Below, one piece after another: positions 9,072-19,339 of a stretch of 64,000 nt of DNA. The DNA is from Gammaproteobacteria bacterium (GTDB taxonomy: Bacteria > Pseudomonadota > Gammaproteobacteria > Xanthomonadales > SZUA-36). The stretch lies in assembly GCA_030426265.1 (NCBI GenBank), contig JAUHYP010000005.1, positions 1 through 64,000 on the forward strand, written 5' to 3'. The position numbers were made by a program, and so were the translations under genes. The notes below the pieces were generated by a model. That model ran no database searches, had not been told where the DNA came from, and saw nothing but the letters and a program-made list of their open reading frames with translations. Each line of letters starts with the position of its first letter. Position 1 is the first letter of the stretch.

Positions 9072-9193
9072 CTGATTCCCCCGAGCGTGGACCTTGAAAA
9101 GCCTGCCCCAGTTTCGGGTTAATGCAGGGCCCGCGCAAGTTTGTACACTACGCTGGTTTCAAATCGAATGAATTCGACCGGGGGACGAACACC

Positions 9194-10246
9194 ATGAAGA
9201 GGGCGCTGATTTCAGGCATTACCGGCCAGGATGGCTCGTACCTGGCGGAACTGCTGCTCGAAAAGGACTACGAGGTCCACGGCATCATTCGTCGCGCCAG
9301 TTCGTTCAACACCAGCCGCATCGACCACCTGTACAAGGACCCCCTGATGCAGGAAACCCGCATGTTCCTCCACCACGGGGACCTGACGGATTCCAGCAAT
9401 CTCAATCGCCTGATCGAAAAGGTCGCGCCGGACGAAATCTACAACCTCGGCGCTCAATCCCATGTCCAGGTGTCCTTCGAAGTGCCCGAGTACACGGCCG
9501 AAGTCGACGCCATCGGTACGCTGCGCTTCCTGGACGCGATCCGCGAAACCGGGTCCCCGGCGCGCTTCTACCAGGCATCCACCTCCGAGCTGTACGGCAA
9601 GGTGCAGGAAGTGCCGCAGAACGAGCACACGCCCTTCTATCCGCGCTCGCCCTACGGCGTGGCCAAACTCTACGCCTACTGGATCGTTCGAAACTACCGT
9701 GAAGCCTATGGGCTACACGCCAGCAACGGCATTCTGTTCAATCACGAGTCCCCCAGGCGCGGCGAAACGTTCGTGACACGGAAGATCACCCGCGCCGTGG
9801 CCCGCATCGCGAAGGCACGCCAGTCCTGCCTGTTCATGGGCAATCTCGACGCACAACGCGACTGGGGCTATGCGCCCGAGTACGTCGAGATGATGTGGCG
9901 CATGCTCCAGCAGGACCAGGCGGACGACTACGTCGCCGCGACAGGAAACATGCACACCGTGCGCGAGTTCATCGAGGCGGCGTTCGAGGAGGTCGGCATT
10001 GCCCTGTCGTGGGAGGGCGAAGGCGTGAACGAGACCGGGCGAAACACCGCCACCGGAGAGGCCATCGTTCGCATCGATCCGCGCTACTACCGGCCCGCCG
10101 AAGTGGACCAGCTCCTGGGTGACGCCAGCAAGGCCAGGGACCAGCTCGGCTGGACGCCCCGGGTGCAGTTTTCCGAACTGGTCAGGCTCATGGTCCAGGG
10201 GGACCTCCGGCTGCTGGAAAAGCCCGGCTACGAAATCGGATTCTAG
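9194..10246 (+). CDS. gmd: GDP-mannose 4,6-dehydratase
   Basis: 350 aa. It converts GDP-mannose to GDP-4-keto-6-deoxy-mannose, the first step of GDP-L-fucose synthesis. The NADP site [14 protein letters not shown] is at 6-19 with [15 protein letters not shown] after it. The catalytic residues lie in ASTSELYGK (about 128-136) and in YGVAK (Tyr154, Lys158). The start is ATG 9194 after GGGGGACG. An in-frame start at 9122 would add 24 residues before the Rossmann motif and is unlikely. wcaI follows with no gap and fcl after that, so the three genes form a fucose module transcribed away from the S8 peptidase. Confidence 0.95.
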   Translation: MKRALISGITGQDGSYLAELLLEKDYEVHGIIRRASSFNTSRIDHLYKDPLMQETRMFLHHGDLTDSSNLNRLIEKVAPDEIYNLGAQSHVQVSFEVPEYTAEVDAIGTLRFLDAIRETGSPARFYQASTSELYGKVQEVPQNEHTPFYPRSPYGVAKLYAYWIVRNYREAYGLHASNGILFNHESPRRGETFVTRKITRAVARIAKARQSCLFMGNLDAQRDWGYAPEYVEMMWRMLQQDQADDYVAATGNMHTVREFIEAAFEEVGIALSWEGEGVNETGRNTATGEAIVRIDPRYYRPAEVDQLLGDASKARDQLGWTPRVQFSELVRLMVQGDLRLLEKPGYEIGF

Positions 10247-11488
10247 TTGCGCGTTCTCTTTCTCGGACTGAACTACACCCCGGAGAAGATCGGTACCGCG
10301 ATCTACTCGACGGACCTTTGCGAGTACCTCGCCAGCCGGGGCCACTCCGTCCGTGCGGTCGTTGGCAAGCCCTACTACCCGGAATGGCGGATCTACGACG
10401 GCTACCGCGGTGGCGGCGCCCTGCGCTCGACGGAGGGCGACGTGAACGTCACCCGGGTTGCACACTACGTGCCCGCCGACCCCACCGGAAAAAAGCGGCT
10501 GCTGCACCACGCGAGTTTCGCCTGGCATGCACTGTGGCCCATGCTCCGGCATGCCCGGGACCTTCGGCCCGACGTCGTCGTCACCGTCGCTCCCTCGCTG
10601 GTAGCGGCGCCGGTCGCCGCCCTGGCCGCTCGCATCTCCGGTGCGGCCTCCTGGCTGCACCTGCAGGACTTCGAAGTGGAAGCCGCCTTCGCCACGGGCC
10701 TGGTGTCGCCCGATTCGATGCTAGCGTCATGGGCCAGGCGCTTCGAGCGCTTCGCCCTGCGCCGGTTCGACCGCCTGAGCAGCATTTCCCCGGAGATGTG
10801 CGCCAAGGCCGCCCAGCTGCTTCGTGTCGAACAGGACGTCTACCTGTTCCGAAACGGCGCGGATGTCCGGGCCGTGACGCCCCTCGAGCGGCCTTCCCTC
10901 TACCGCGAACGCTGGGGCGTCACGACGCCGCACGTGGCGCTGTACTCCGGAAACATCGCCAACAAGCAGGGCATCGAGATCATTGTCGAAGTGGCGAAAC
11001 GGCTCGCCGAACGAGAGGACCTCACCTTTGTCGTCTGCGGCCAGGGCCCGAACCGACAGAACCTCGAGGCCCAGGCGGAGGGCATCGACAACATCCGGTT
11101 TCATGACCTGCAGCCCCGCGAGTCGCTGAACGAGTTGATGGGCCTGGCGACCGTGCACCTGCTTCCCCAACGCGCCGACGCGGCTGACCTGGTGTTGCCC
11201 TCCAAGCTGACCAACATCCTGGCGTCGGGCCGGCCCGTGGTGGCGACCGCCCACTCCGGAACGGGGCTGGCACGCGAGGTCGAGGGCTGCGGCGTGGTGG
11301 TTCCACCGGAGGAACCCGAGGCCATGGCAGCCGGTATACGGCGACTCCTCGACGATCCCGCCCTGTACCAGGCCCTGGCCACCGCGGCACGCGATCGGGC
11401 ACTGGAGCGATGGGATCGCATCAGCGTGCTGGACGCCTTCGAGGCCCGGTTGCTGGACCTGGTGGCGCCGGGGCGCCAGGCTGGCTAG
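10247..11488 (+). CDS. wcaI: Colanic-acid-type glycosyltransferase WcaI
   Basis: 413 aa GT4-type, GT-B fold glycosyltransferase. The N-terminal LGLNYTPEKIGTAIYSTDL and the GKPYYPEWRIYDGYRGG stretch are characteristic of WcaI, which adds a sugar (probably fucose) to the lipid-linked repeat unit. The donor-binding region near residues 315-370 has PSKLTNILASGRPVVA. It starts with TTG immediately after the gmd TAG stop, so translation is probably coupled to gmd. The acceptor in this organism is inferred. Confidence 0.85.
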   Translation: MRVLFLGLNYTPEKIGTAIYSTDLCEYLASRGHSVRAVVGKPYYPEWRIYDGYRGGGALRSTEGDVNVTRVAHYVPADPTGKKRLLHHASFAWHALWPMLRHARDLRPDVVVTVAPSLVAAPVAALAARISGAASWLHLQDFEVEAAFATGLVSPDSMLASWARRFERFALRRFDRLSSISPEMCAKAAQLLRVEQDVYLFRNGADVRAVTPLERPSLYRERWGVTTPHVALYSGNIANKQGIEIIVEVAKRLAEREDLTFVVCGQGPNRQNLEAQAEGIDNIRFHDLQPRESLNELMGLATVHLLPQRADAADLVLPSKLTNILASGRPVVATAHSGTGLAREVEGCGVVVPPEEPEAMAAGIRRLLDDPALYQALATAARDRALERWDRISVLDAFEARLLDLVAPGRQAG

Positions 11489-11551
11489 GCTGTCGTATCT
11501 TCTCCATTTGCGTACATGGGCCAGGCGCATGACGCGGCGCGCAGGAACGCC

Positions 11552-12517
11552 ATGAATCCAGAATCCAGGATCTTCGTCGCCGGCCACAACGGACTGGTCG
11601 GTTCCGCCATCTGGCGCGCACTCGAGCGTGCCGGCTACAAGGAACTCATCGGCCGACGGAGCGCGGAGCTGGATCTCGTCCGCCAGGCCGACACGGAGCA
11701 GTTCTTCGCCAGGGAACACCCCGAGATTGTCGTGCTCGCCGCCGCCAGGGTGGGCGGTATCGCTGCCAACAACCGCTATCGCGCGGACTTCATCTACGCC
11801 AACCTGATGATCGAACTGAACGTGATCCAGGCGGCGCACCGACAGGGCGTCGAGAAACTCCTGTTCCTGGGCTCGAGTTGCATCTACCCGCGCCTGGCGC
11901 CGCAACCCCTGAAGGAGGAAGCGCTGCTGACCGGCCCCCTTGAGCCCACGAACGAGCCTTACGCCATCGCAAAGATCGCAGGCATCCGAACCTGCGACGC
12001 ATTCAATCGCCAGTACGGAACCAATTTCATCTCCGCCATGCCGACCAACCTGTACGGGCCTGGCGACAACTACGATCCGGAAGGCTCGCATGTCCTGCCG
12101 GCGCTGATACGCCGCTTTCACGAGGCAAAGGCCGGAGGCGTCCGGGAGGTTGTCTGCTGGGGCAGCGGCAAGCCCCTGCGCGAGTTTCTCTACAGTGACG
12201 ACCTGGCGGAGGCCTGCGTGTTCCTGCTGGAGAATGTCGACTACGACGACCTCGCCTTCACGGATGAATCGGGCACCGTCCAGTCACACCTGAACATCGG
12301 CTCGGGCAAGGAGATCTCGATCAGGGCGTTGGCCGAACTGGTGGCGGAAGTGGTGGGCTACGACGGTACGATCACCTGGGACACGGGCCGTCCCGACGGT
12401 ACGCCACGCAAACTGATGGACTCGCGGCGGCTCGAAGCCCTGGGATGGATGCCGAAGGTGAGCCTTCGCGACGGCATCGCACGGGCCTACGAGGATTTCA
12501 AGGATCGCTACGCCTGA
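11552..12517 (+). CDS. fcl: GDP-L-fucose synthase
   Basis: 322 aa epimerase-reductase converting GDP-4-keto-6-deoxy-mannose to GDP-L-fucose. [17 protein letters not shown] binds NADPH at the N-terminus. LGSSCIYP supplies the catalytic serine and YAIAKIAG the Tyr-x-x-x-Lys pair. The start is ATG 11552 rather than the earlier ATG at 11516, because the Rossmann strand begins right after it. It completes the pathway begun by gmd. The gene ends 30 bp before a convergent methyltransferase gene. Confidence 0.95.
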   Translation: MNPESRIFVAGHNGLVGSAIWRALERAGYKELIGRRSAELDLVRQADTEQFFAREHPEIVVLAAARVGGIAANNRYRADFIYANLMIELNVIQAAHRQGVEKLLFLGSSCIYPRLAPQPLKEEALLTGPLEPTNEPYAIAKIAGIRTCDAFNRQYGTNFISAMPTNLYGPGDNYDPEGSHVLPALIRRFHEAKAGGVREVVCWGSGKPLREFLYSDDLAEACVFLLENVDYDDLAFTDESGTVQSHLNIGSGKEISIRALAELVAEVVGYDGTITWDTGRPDGTPRKLMDSRRLEALGWMPKVSLRDGIARAYEDFKDRYA

Positions 12518-12547
12518 GGCGGACCGGGTCGCCCTTCCTCGCGGACG

Positions 12548-13285
12548 TCACTTCTTCCTCAGAAACACCAGCCATACCGGCGTGAAGAATTCCGGCGTCA
12601 GCCGGAAGCTCAGCAGCATCAATCCCCACAGCAAGCGGTTGGACCCGAAGTAGGCCGGCTCCGATGCGTGGCCGTAGCTGAAGTGTTCCCATTGCTCCGG
12701 ATCGAAGGCCTTCTTCAGCCTGGAACGGGTATTGAGCCGGTAACGGGTCGGGAACACATCCACTTCCTTGCGCCCGGGTTGCGCCCATTTGAGAATCCTG
12801 GTGTGGAACTGGTTGGGAACCAGGTTGGTCGCCAGGCCGATGTACCCCCAGCGATTGGGCGTTCGGGCGCAGAACCAGCCACCGGGCCTGAGCACGCGAG
12901 ACAGCTCCGCCGCGACGAACCGGGGGTCATCGACATGTTCCAGGACCCAGTCGGAAACGACGAGGTCGACGGACTGGTCCTTAAGCGGCAGCGTTGCATT
13001 CGGTGAGATGACGTGCGCGGCATCCAGCCCGGGGTTGTCGAGCACCGCATCGTCGACGTCCACACCGATCAGGCGCCGGCATTTGCCCTGCAGGCGGAGC
13101 AACTGGCGCCGCCATTCACAACGGTCTTCCTGAAGATTGACGCCGCGACCCGCCCCGTAATCGAGGACCGTCATTTCAGGCCCGAGCAGTGCGTTGACAC
13201 GTGAATAGAATTCGACGGTTCCGTCCACGCGGGAGTAGCCCCCCACGCTCGTCTCAGGAAAAAAGTGGCGCTTGACGTCCGTCAT
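12548..13285 (-). CDS. Class I SAM-dependent methyltransferase
   Basis: 245 aa. Motif I is VLDYGAGRGVN at about 39-49. The acidic post-I strand is IGVDVDD. Motif IV-like DLVVSDWVLEHVDDP and LRPGGWFCARTPN follow. This is the Methyltransf_11-type fold that methylates small molecules or glycan residues. It lies 79 bp downstream of the WcaJ-type gene on the same strand, so glycan methylation is a reasonable but unproven guess. Confidence 0.8.
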   Translation of the reverse strand: MTDVKRHFFPETSVGGYSRVDGTVEFYSRVNALLGPEMTVLDYGAGRGVNLQEDRCEWRRQLLRLQGKCRRLIGVDVDDAVLDNPGLDAAHVISPNATLPLKDQSVDLVVSDWVLEHVDDPRFVAAELSRVLRPGGWFCARTPNRWGYIGLATNLVPNQFHTRILKWAQPGRKEVDVFPTRYRLNTRSRLKKAFDPEQWEHFSYGHASEPAYFGSNRLLWGLMLLSFRLTPEFFTPVWLVFLRKK

Positions 13286-13364
13286 CGGGAGATCGATTCA
13301 TTCTTGTAGACGACAGGGCTACGGTAACCCTGCACTGGCCGGCTGTCGAACGGCGCCACGCCAC

Positions 13365-14783
13365 TCAGTACGCGTTCTTTCCCCGAATGACACTCCACGG
13401 CGTGGCGAAGACGATCATCAGGTCCATCCAGATGGACCAGTTGTTGATGTACTCCACGTCGAAACGCACCCGTTCGCGCATCTTTTCGTCCGTGTCGGTC
13501 TCGCCCCGGAACCCCTTGATCTGGGCCAGGCCGGTGATGCCGGGCTTGGCCTTGTGGCGCAGCATGTAGCCATTGATCCGGCTGCGGAACTCCTCGTTGT
13601 GGGCCGCCGCGTGAGGCCGTGGGCCCACGACCGACATCTCACCCAGCATGACGTTGAAGAATTGCGGCAACTCGTCCAGTGACGACTTGCGCAGGAACGC
13701 GCCGAACGGCGTGATCCGCGCGTCATCCTTCCTGGCCTGGACAAACTCATCGTCCTGCTCCACCACCCGCATGCTTCGGAATTTCAGCATGTTGAAGGCT
13801 TTCCCGTTCAGGCCATAGCGCCGTTGCCGGTAGATCACCGGCCCGGGCGAACTCAATTTCACGCCCAGCGCGATCAGGAGCATGGGAATGCCCATGACCA
13901 GGATTACGGTCGTGGCCAGGAGCAGGTCCTCGATGCGCTTGGCCAGCGCGTCCATGCCCTGGGTGGGGTTGTCGATGACCGAGACGGTCGGCACGCTGCC
14001 CAAGGAGACCCAGTGGCCCTGCATCACCGAGGCGGTGTAGAAGTCCGGCACCAGGAAGATGGACACCGTGCTGTCGCCCAGTTCGTGGAGGATCGAGTCG
14101 ATCGTCTCGCGGTCCGAGGTGGGCGTGGCGACGTACACGACATCGATCTCTCCCTTCCTGGCCTTGGCGTACAGGGCCTCGAGGTCACCCACCACGGGCA
14201 CCTGCATGGTCCTGCCCTTCTCCTGCGGCACCAGAACGGCCCCACTCACCGTTCGGCTGGCGAATCCCAGCAGGTTCAGTCCCAGCCAGGGGCTGGACAG
14301 CACCTCCGTCGCGAGGCGCTTGGCATTCTCGTTCACGCCGACGATGACCACGCTGCGCGTGTTGTGCCCCTGTCGCCGCAGCGTGCTGAGGACGCTCCGG
14401 ACCAGGAACCGGAACAACAGGAGGAACAGGGGCGTGAACACCAGCCACAGGCCCAGCACCACGCGAGACAGCGTGTGCGTCGACTTGAGCATGTAACCGA
14501 CCAGGAGCAGTCCGCCGACCGTCATCAGCCAGGTCATCAGCAGTCGCGGGGTCTCTTCCGACATGCCACCCAGCCGGTAGGACTGGTAGAGGTGGTTGAT
14601 GTTGGCCGAGATGTAGAAAATGGCCACGCCGAGCAGCGCGGTCATGGACCAGTTGGGGCTCCAGCCGACCTTGTACAGCTGCTTGGCGAGGTACAGCGTC
14701 GCGATGATGATCAGCGCATCCACCACCCGGACCAGGATTCCCAGCTGGTGGTCGTGCCTTCGTATCAGTCCGTTCTTACCCAT
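13365..14783 (-). CDS. wcaJ: Undecaprenyl-phosphate glucose phosphotransferase (WcaJ/GumD-like)
   Basis: 472 aa. It starts repeat-unit synthesis by putting a sugar-1-phosphate, usually glucose, on undecaprenyl phosphate at the inner membrane. There are four N-terminal hydrophobic segments, a central CoA-binding-like domain (VVIVGVNENAKRLA), a further hydrophobic segment near 285, then the catalytic domain with FRSMRVVEQDDE, SLDELPQFFNVMLGEMSVVG and KPGITGLAQIKGFRGETD. The start is ATG 14783, preceded by a strong GGGGGGGAG; the in-frame ATG at 14807 lacks such a site. Glucose rather than galactose specificity is inferred from similarity to WcaJ. Confidence 0.9.
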   Translation of the reverse strand: MGKNGLIRRHDHQLGILVRVVDALIIIATLYLAKQLYKVGWSPNWSMTALLGVAIFYISANINHLYQSYRLGGMSEETPRLLMTWLMTVGGLLLVGYMLKSTHTLSRVVLGLWLVFTPLFLLLFRFLVRSVLSTLRRQGHNTRSVVIVGVNENAKRLATEVLSSPWLGLNLLGFASRTVSGAVLVPQEKGRTMQVPVVGDLEALYAKARKGEIDVVYVATPTSDRETIDSILHELGDSTVSIFLVPDFYTASVMQGHWVSLGSVPTVSVIDNPTQGMDALAKRIEDLLLATTVILVMGIPMLLIALGVKLSSPGPVIYRQRRYGLNGKAFNMLKFRSMRVVEQDDEFVQARKDDARITPFGAFLRKSSLDELPQFFNVMLGEMSVVGPRPHAAAHNEEFRSRINGYMLRHKAKPGITGLAQIKGFRGETDTDEKMRERVRFDVEYINNWSIWMDLMIVFATPWSVIRGKNAY

Positions 14784-15085
14784 TGCTCCCCCCCGGGATT
14801 GACTCACTCGAACAGCGACGAGCCCTGGAACGTGACGCCTGCCGCCCCTGGCTTGGCCAGGCGGACCCCATCGGGTTGTTTTTATACGTTATTCCGGGCG
14901 ATTGAGCTGACTGCCCGGACATCCCCTGGACGGGGAGCGGATTGCGCGTTCCACTCAAATATAACCGCAAGATGCTGAAAATGGCACCCCCGGGGGCCTA
15001 CACTGGATGGCGACATGCCAGCGAGGACCCTGAGATTGCGCCGAGCCGAAGTGAAGCATCCCCGACATGACCCGGGTCACGGGTG
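14784..15085. other. Divergent intergenic region between wcaJ and the M16 peptidase gene
   Basis: 302 bp with no gene seen. It must hold the promoters of the two divergent genes. On the minus strand TATAAA (14881-14886) is a possible -10 box for wcaJ, about 90 bases before its start, but I see no convincing -35. On the plus strand TATAAC near 14959 is the best -10 candidate for the peptidase gene. No repeat or regulator site stands out. Confidence 0.4.
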
Positions 15086-17842
15086 ATGCCATTTCGGCTC
15101 CTGGCAGGGTGTGTCCTGCTGGCCGCCGTCCATTGCCCGGGGGCCGCGGCCGCTGAAGATGCCACGGGGTTCGCTATCGGCGCCCCATCGAGCCGCACAC
15201 TCATCCTGGACAACGGCCTCCAGGCGGTCCTCATCTCCGATCCGGCGCTGACGACCGCGGCCTTCTCGATCGACCTCGCCGTCGGCAACGCCGACAACCC
15301 GCCCGGATGGGACGGGCTCGCACATTGGCTGGAGCACGTACTGGTGGTCGGTCCCGGCGCACGGGGTACCGATGGCGTCAACGGCTACACCAGCTTTGAC
15401 CACACCAACTACCAGGTGGTCGTGCGTCCCGGGCGGCTCGAGCGCGCCCTGGGACGTTGGGGTGCAATGCTGGAGCGCCCGAAAATTTCAGCCCATATCG
15501 TCGAGAGCGAATTGAGCTCGGTGGAGGGAGAGTTTCGGCTCGGACTGTCACACGAGGGGCGGCGCGCCCTGGAGGTGCTGCAATCCCAGATGAACCCGGC
15601 CCATCCCTATGCCCGGTTCTCCCAGGGCAATGCCGCCAGCCTGGGGGTGCAGGACACCGAGGCGGCGGTGGAGGCCATGGAGGATTTCTTCGAGCGCCAC
15701 TACACAGCAAACCGCATGCGCCTGGCCGTGGTCGGGCCGCAAGCATTGGATGATCTGCAACAGTGGGCAAGCCGAGCGTTTTCGGATGTGCCCCCGGGAA
15801 CACCGCCTCGAGAGATTGCGGCGCCGATCTTCACCACGGGCACGCTGCCACGGCAGTTGAACCTGCAACCTGCCGGCACATTGCGCCAGCTCCAGGTGTT
15901 GTTCCCCATTCCGGATCCCCGGCCCGAAAACACCAGCAAACCCGACCGGGTTATCGCCCATCGGATCGGCGACGAGGGGCCCGGGAGCCTGCTGGCGTTG
16001 CTGCGGGATGAAGGGCTGGCCGAGGGACTGAGCACGGGCACCACGGTGTCGTGGCGCGGCGGCGCACTGTTTGGCGTGACCATCGACCTGACGCCACGCG
16101 GGTTGGATTCGGTCGAAGCGGTACTGGAATCGCTTTTCGGATTGTTGTCCGATCTGCGCCGCGCGCCGCCGGACCAGGTCCAGTTCGACGAGATGGCCCG
16201 CATGGCCGAGCTTGGCCATCGCCACGCGGAAACGCCCGAACCTCGAATCCGGGCCGCGACCCTGGCCGCACAGCTGCAGGACCATCCGCCAGGAGCGGTG
16301 TTCGACGGCCCCTGGCTCATGACCGGTTACGACCCGGACGCCATCGAACGCTTCCTGGCGCCCCTGCGGCCGGACAATGCGCTGGTGCTGCTGACCGCAC
16401 CGGGCCTGGCGACGGACCTTCGAACCGAGCACTACGACGTACCCTATGCCATCGAGCCCGTCGGTGCGGAACGCCTGGCCGCCTGGCACGCCGCCGGACC
16501 GGATTCGCGCCTGTTGGCGCCACCCGCCAATCCGTGGATTCCAGGCGAACCGGTGTTGGTCGCTCCCACAACCGGGAGGCCGCCGGCGCCTGAACGCGTG
16601 ATCGACCGAATCGACTTGAGCGCATGGTTCGCCCCGGACGCCACTCAAGGGCAGGCGCTTGGCGCCATCGACCTGCAGCTGCGCGGCCCCGCGATCGAAT
16701 CAGCGAGACAGGAAGCCCACCTCAACCTGCATGCCGCTTTGCTGGTGAATCACCTCGAACCGTTCAGCTATCCCGCCCTGTCTGCCGGAATTCAGCAAGG
16801 GGCCTCCGTCTCGGGGGATGGTCTGTCCATTCGGGTACGCGGTTTCAGCGAGAAGCTCCCCGCGTTCACGCAACAGCTTTGGGCCCGGGCAAAAGCGTAC
16901 CGGCCGGATCCGTCCGATTTCGACACGATACGAAGTGCCCTGATGGCGGAACTGACCGACCGCCAGGTCACAGCCCCGCCCGCCCGCCGTGTTCTGGATC
17001 AGCTGGATGCCGCACTGCTGCCCTATCGAAATGGCCCGGGCGCCGTTGCAGCGGCGCTTGCCGACATTTCGCCCGCGGAGCAGGTGGCCTGGCAAACGCA
17101 GTTCTGGGAGCGGGCAGCAGCGAATCTGCTGGTGACGGGAAACTTCACAAGGGAATCCTTCGATCTGGTCGCGCAGGCCTGTTCGACCACGTTCTCATCG
17201 ACGGCCGCGCCACCGCAACCGCCCCGCATCCGGACGCTGGCCCCCGGCGCCACCGAGCGCATTTCGGAATCACGCCCGGGCGACAGCGCCGCCGCCTGGT
17301 ACCTTCAGTCCGCGAACCCAGGGATCGAACAACGGGTCTTTTTCGCGCTCAGCGCGGAGTTGCTCGGACCGGAACTCCGCCACCAGATCCGTGATCGGGC
17401 GCAGCTCGGCTACTACGTGGAATCGCTCGCCCTGCCCCTGCTCGATCGACCCGGGCTGTTGACGGTGATGCAATCGCCCAGCGCCACGCCGGGCGAGGCG
17501 GCCCGGGCCCTGGAACAGGTCATCTTCAATCTACCGGCCAGAATCGGGCGGGCTGAGTTTTCTCACGGCCAACAGAAACTCGTCCGTCGCCTGGCCCAGC
17601 CGCATCGCGGCCTTTACGGACGTGCCGACGCCCTGTGGACCGACCTGCTCGACGGCAACGAGCGGTTCGACACCCGCGAACGCCTGGCGGAAGCGGTGGA
17701 AGCCCTGGCCTTTCGGGATTGGGAAGCGCGATACGTCGCCGAAGTCATCGACCGCCAGCGGGCGTTACTCATCGAGTCAGGGCCGCCGGGAGACGCGGAT
17801 GTCGAGCAGGCGCCAGGCCCGGTGGGGCTTGCCCACGATTGA
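15086..17842 (+). CDS. Exported M16-family zinc metallopeptidase (insulinase/pitrilysin-like)
   Basis: 918 aa from ATG 15086 (a GTG one codon earlier is possible). A signal peptide covers the first 23 residues, so it acts in the periplasm. The inverted zinc motif HxxEH reads HWLEH (His80, Glu83, His84), with the third ligand probably Glu149 in SVEGEF. The length fits two or more repeated M16 domains as in pitrilysin, with SAAWYLQ and a QLGYYVESL stretch late in the protein, which M16 enzymes use for substrate binding. The substrates are probably peptides. It ends 46 bp before a convergent porin gene. Confidence 0.88.
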   Translation: MPFRLLAGCVLLAAVHCPGAAAAEDATGFAIGAPSSRTLILDNGLQAVLISDPALTTAAFSIDLAVGNADNPPGWDGLAHWLEHVLVVGPGARGTDGVNGYTSFDHTNYQVVVRPGRLERALGRWGAMLERPKISAHIVESELSSVEGEFRLGLSHEGRRALEVLQSQMNPAHPYARFSQGNAASLGVQDTEAAVEAMEDFFERHYTANRMRLAVVGPQALDDLQQWASRAFSDVPPGTPPREIAAPIFTTGTLPRQLNLQPAGTLRQLQVLFPIPDPRPENTSKPDRVIAHRIGDEGPGSLLALLRDEGLAEGLSTGTTVSWRGGALFGVTIDLTPRGLDSVEAVLESLFGLLSDLRRAPPDQVQFDEMARMAELGHRHAETPEPRIRAATLAAQLQDHPPGAVFDGPWLMTGYDPDAIERFLAPLRPDNALVLLTAPGLATDLRTEHYDVPYAIEPVGAERLAAWHAAGPDSRLLAPPANPWIPGEPVLVAPTTGRPPAPERVIDRIDLSAWFAPDATQGQALGAIDLQLRGPAIESARQEAHLNLHAALLVNHLEPFSYPALSAGIQQGASVSGDGLSIRVRGFSEKLPAFTQQLWARAKAYRPDPSDFDTIRSALMAELTDRQVTAPPARRVLDQLDAALLPYRNGPGAVAAALADISPAEQVAWQTQFWERAAANLLVTGNFTRESFDLVAQACSTTFSSTAAPPQPPRIRTLAPGATERISESRPGDSAAAWYLQSANPGIEQRVFFALSAELLGPELRHQIRDRAQLGYYVESLALPLLDRPGLLTVMQSPSATPGEAARALEQVIFNLPARIGRAEFSHGQQKLVRRLAQPHRGLYGRADALWTDLLDGNERFDTRERLAEAVEALAFRDWEARYVAEVIDRQRALLIESGPPGDADVEQAPGPVGLAHD

Positions 17843-17853
17843 TCTCACGCGAG

Positions 17854-17882
17854 GGTCGGGCGCGGGAATCCCGCGCCCGACC
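17854..17882. terminator. Strong palindrome between convergent genes, likely bidirectional terminator
   Basis: A perfect 29-base palindrome has 14-base arms (17854-17867 and 17869-17882) around a single central base. It lies between the stop codons of the M16 peptidase (17842) and the FadL-type porin (17888). There is no T-tract on either side, so intrinsic termination is not certain. It could equally be a REP-like hairpin. Confidence 0.5.
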
Positions 17883-17887
17883 GCCGA

Positions 17888-19246
17888 TTACCTGAAGATG
17901 AACACGCTGGACAGTGAAAAGGTGTCCTCACTGTCGGAAAAGTCGAACGCGAAATCGAGCTGGAAATTGTTGAACACCATGCCGCCACCCACCGAGAAAT
18001 GGGTTTCATCATTCTCCGGACGGGCAAAGGCCGCATTGGTGTTTCTCCCTGTTTTCTCGAGAATTTCCTCCGGAGTATCATCCAACGTCGCCGGTTCGAG
18101 CGGGCCGTTGTACTGGAAGGCCGTGTTCGGCGCCCGCCAGACGCCTGCGCGCAGGGCGATCGGTTTTTCCTTCACCAGGAACAGGTACTCGGCGCCCAGG
18201 CGGTATTCGTTTCCGTCATCGAGCGTCAACTGATCCGTCGGCTCACCCGTGCCACGGACCACGAGTCCGTCGGCGAGGTCGGAGTAGAACACGCGGTTGT
18301 AGTCGAAATTGATGCGGATCGAGTCGGTCGGACCCCACGAGAGGCCAAAGCCCAGGGTATCCGGGAGCGTGAAATCGGTCGTTCCCGTGATGAAGGGGTT
18401 GGCGAGATTGTCGTTGACGGCCACCTGGTAGCTGTAGTCGAACTCGGCCCCGCTGCGATAGGCCACCCCGAGGTTCCATTGGGGCGAAATGTTCCACAGG
18501 ATGCCGGCATTGAACCCAAAACTGTCGTCATCGCCGGTCTGCGTCCCGATGAACCTTGCCGTGCCGCTGAAATCCTGTTCAGCCGTCTCCTGCCCGTCCG
18601 GCACCAGGTAGCGGTCATTGGTCGTGGCGAAGCTGAAGTCGTAGTAAGTAATGGTCAGCCCGATCGAAAAGTTCTCGGCCACCCGGTAGCTGCCCGCAAG
18701 CGCATAGGAAGCGATATCCAGGTCCACCGAGTTCTCGTTGGGAAGCCGGCGCAGGATGTCCATGCCGAGGTCCTGGAGGATGGGCCCCTGGCTCTGGTAG
18801 CGCGTCTCGTAGTTGGCGACCTGGTGTCGGTAGATCCCGTAGGAAAACTCACCGATCCGATCGACGAAGGAGATGAAGGACAGGGAATCCACGGAACTGT
18901 CCGCATCGCCGTAGATGATCTCGTCGTACAGGTCGATTCCGTTCCCCGAGGGGGTTCCGAACAGGCGGCCCCTGTCGGTGTAGAGGGATGAGTACTCCAC
19001 ATGCCGGTACTCGATGGAAATCTCGGGATCGTAGAGATTCACCAGGCCGGCCGGGTTCGTGAACGACGCCGTGGCGTCATCCGCCAGGCCGATGAACGCT
19101 CCACCAAGCGCGAGGCTCCTGGCGCCCGGATTGCTCAGGTTGAATCGAATCGTCGCGTTGGACTCTTCCGTCGTGATGGCCGAGGCGTTCTGGCACAAAG
19201 GCACGACCGCCATCAGCGTCAAAGCTGCATGTATCTGTTTTTTCAT
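17888..19246 (-). CDS. Outer-membrane transport protein of the FadL/OmpP1/TodX family
   Basis: 452 aa. The signal peptide ends at ASA. The mature start has SNPGARSLALGGAFIGLADDATASFTNPAG (broken here only by position), the hallmark of FadL-type long-chain fatty-acid or hydrocarbon channels. Alternating beta-strand patterns run to a C-terminal Phe-x-x-Arg end (FIFR), consistent with a beta-barrel. The start is ATG 19246 after GGTGGGGG; an upstream in-frame start at 19282 would break the signal peptide. The transported compound is unknown. Confidence 0.85.
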   Translation of the reverse strand: MKKQIHAALTLMAVVPLCQNASAITTEESNATIRFNLSNPGARSLALGGAFIGLADDATASFTNPAGLVNLYDPEISIEYRHVEYSSLYTDRGRLFGTPSGNGIDLYDEIIYGDADSSVDSLSFISFVDRIGEFSYGIYRHQVANYETRYQSQGPILQDLGMDILRRLPNENSVDLDIASYALAGSYRVAENFSIGLTITYYDFSFATTNDRYLVPDGQETAEQDFSGTARFIGTQTGDDDSFGFNAGILWNISPQWNLGVAYRSGAEFDYSYQVAVNDNLANPFITGTTDFTLPDTLGFGLSWGPTDSIRINFDYNRVFYSDLADGLVVRGTGEPTDQLTLDDGNEYRLGAEYLFLVKEKPIALRAGVWRAPNTAFQYNGPLEPATLDDTPEEILEKTGRNTNAAFARPENDETHFSVGGGMVFNNFQLDFAFDFSDSEDTFSLSSVFIFR

Positions 19247-19339
19247 TGAAAACCCCCACCGTGAGCCAGAAAAGCTCATCAATTTATGATTGCCCTTAAC
19301 TCTAGGACAAGTCCGGGGATTTCGAAACCGAAGGGGAAT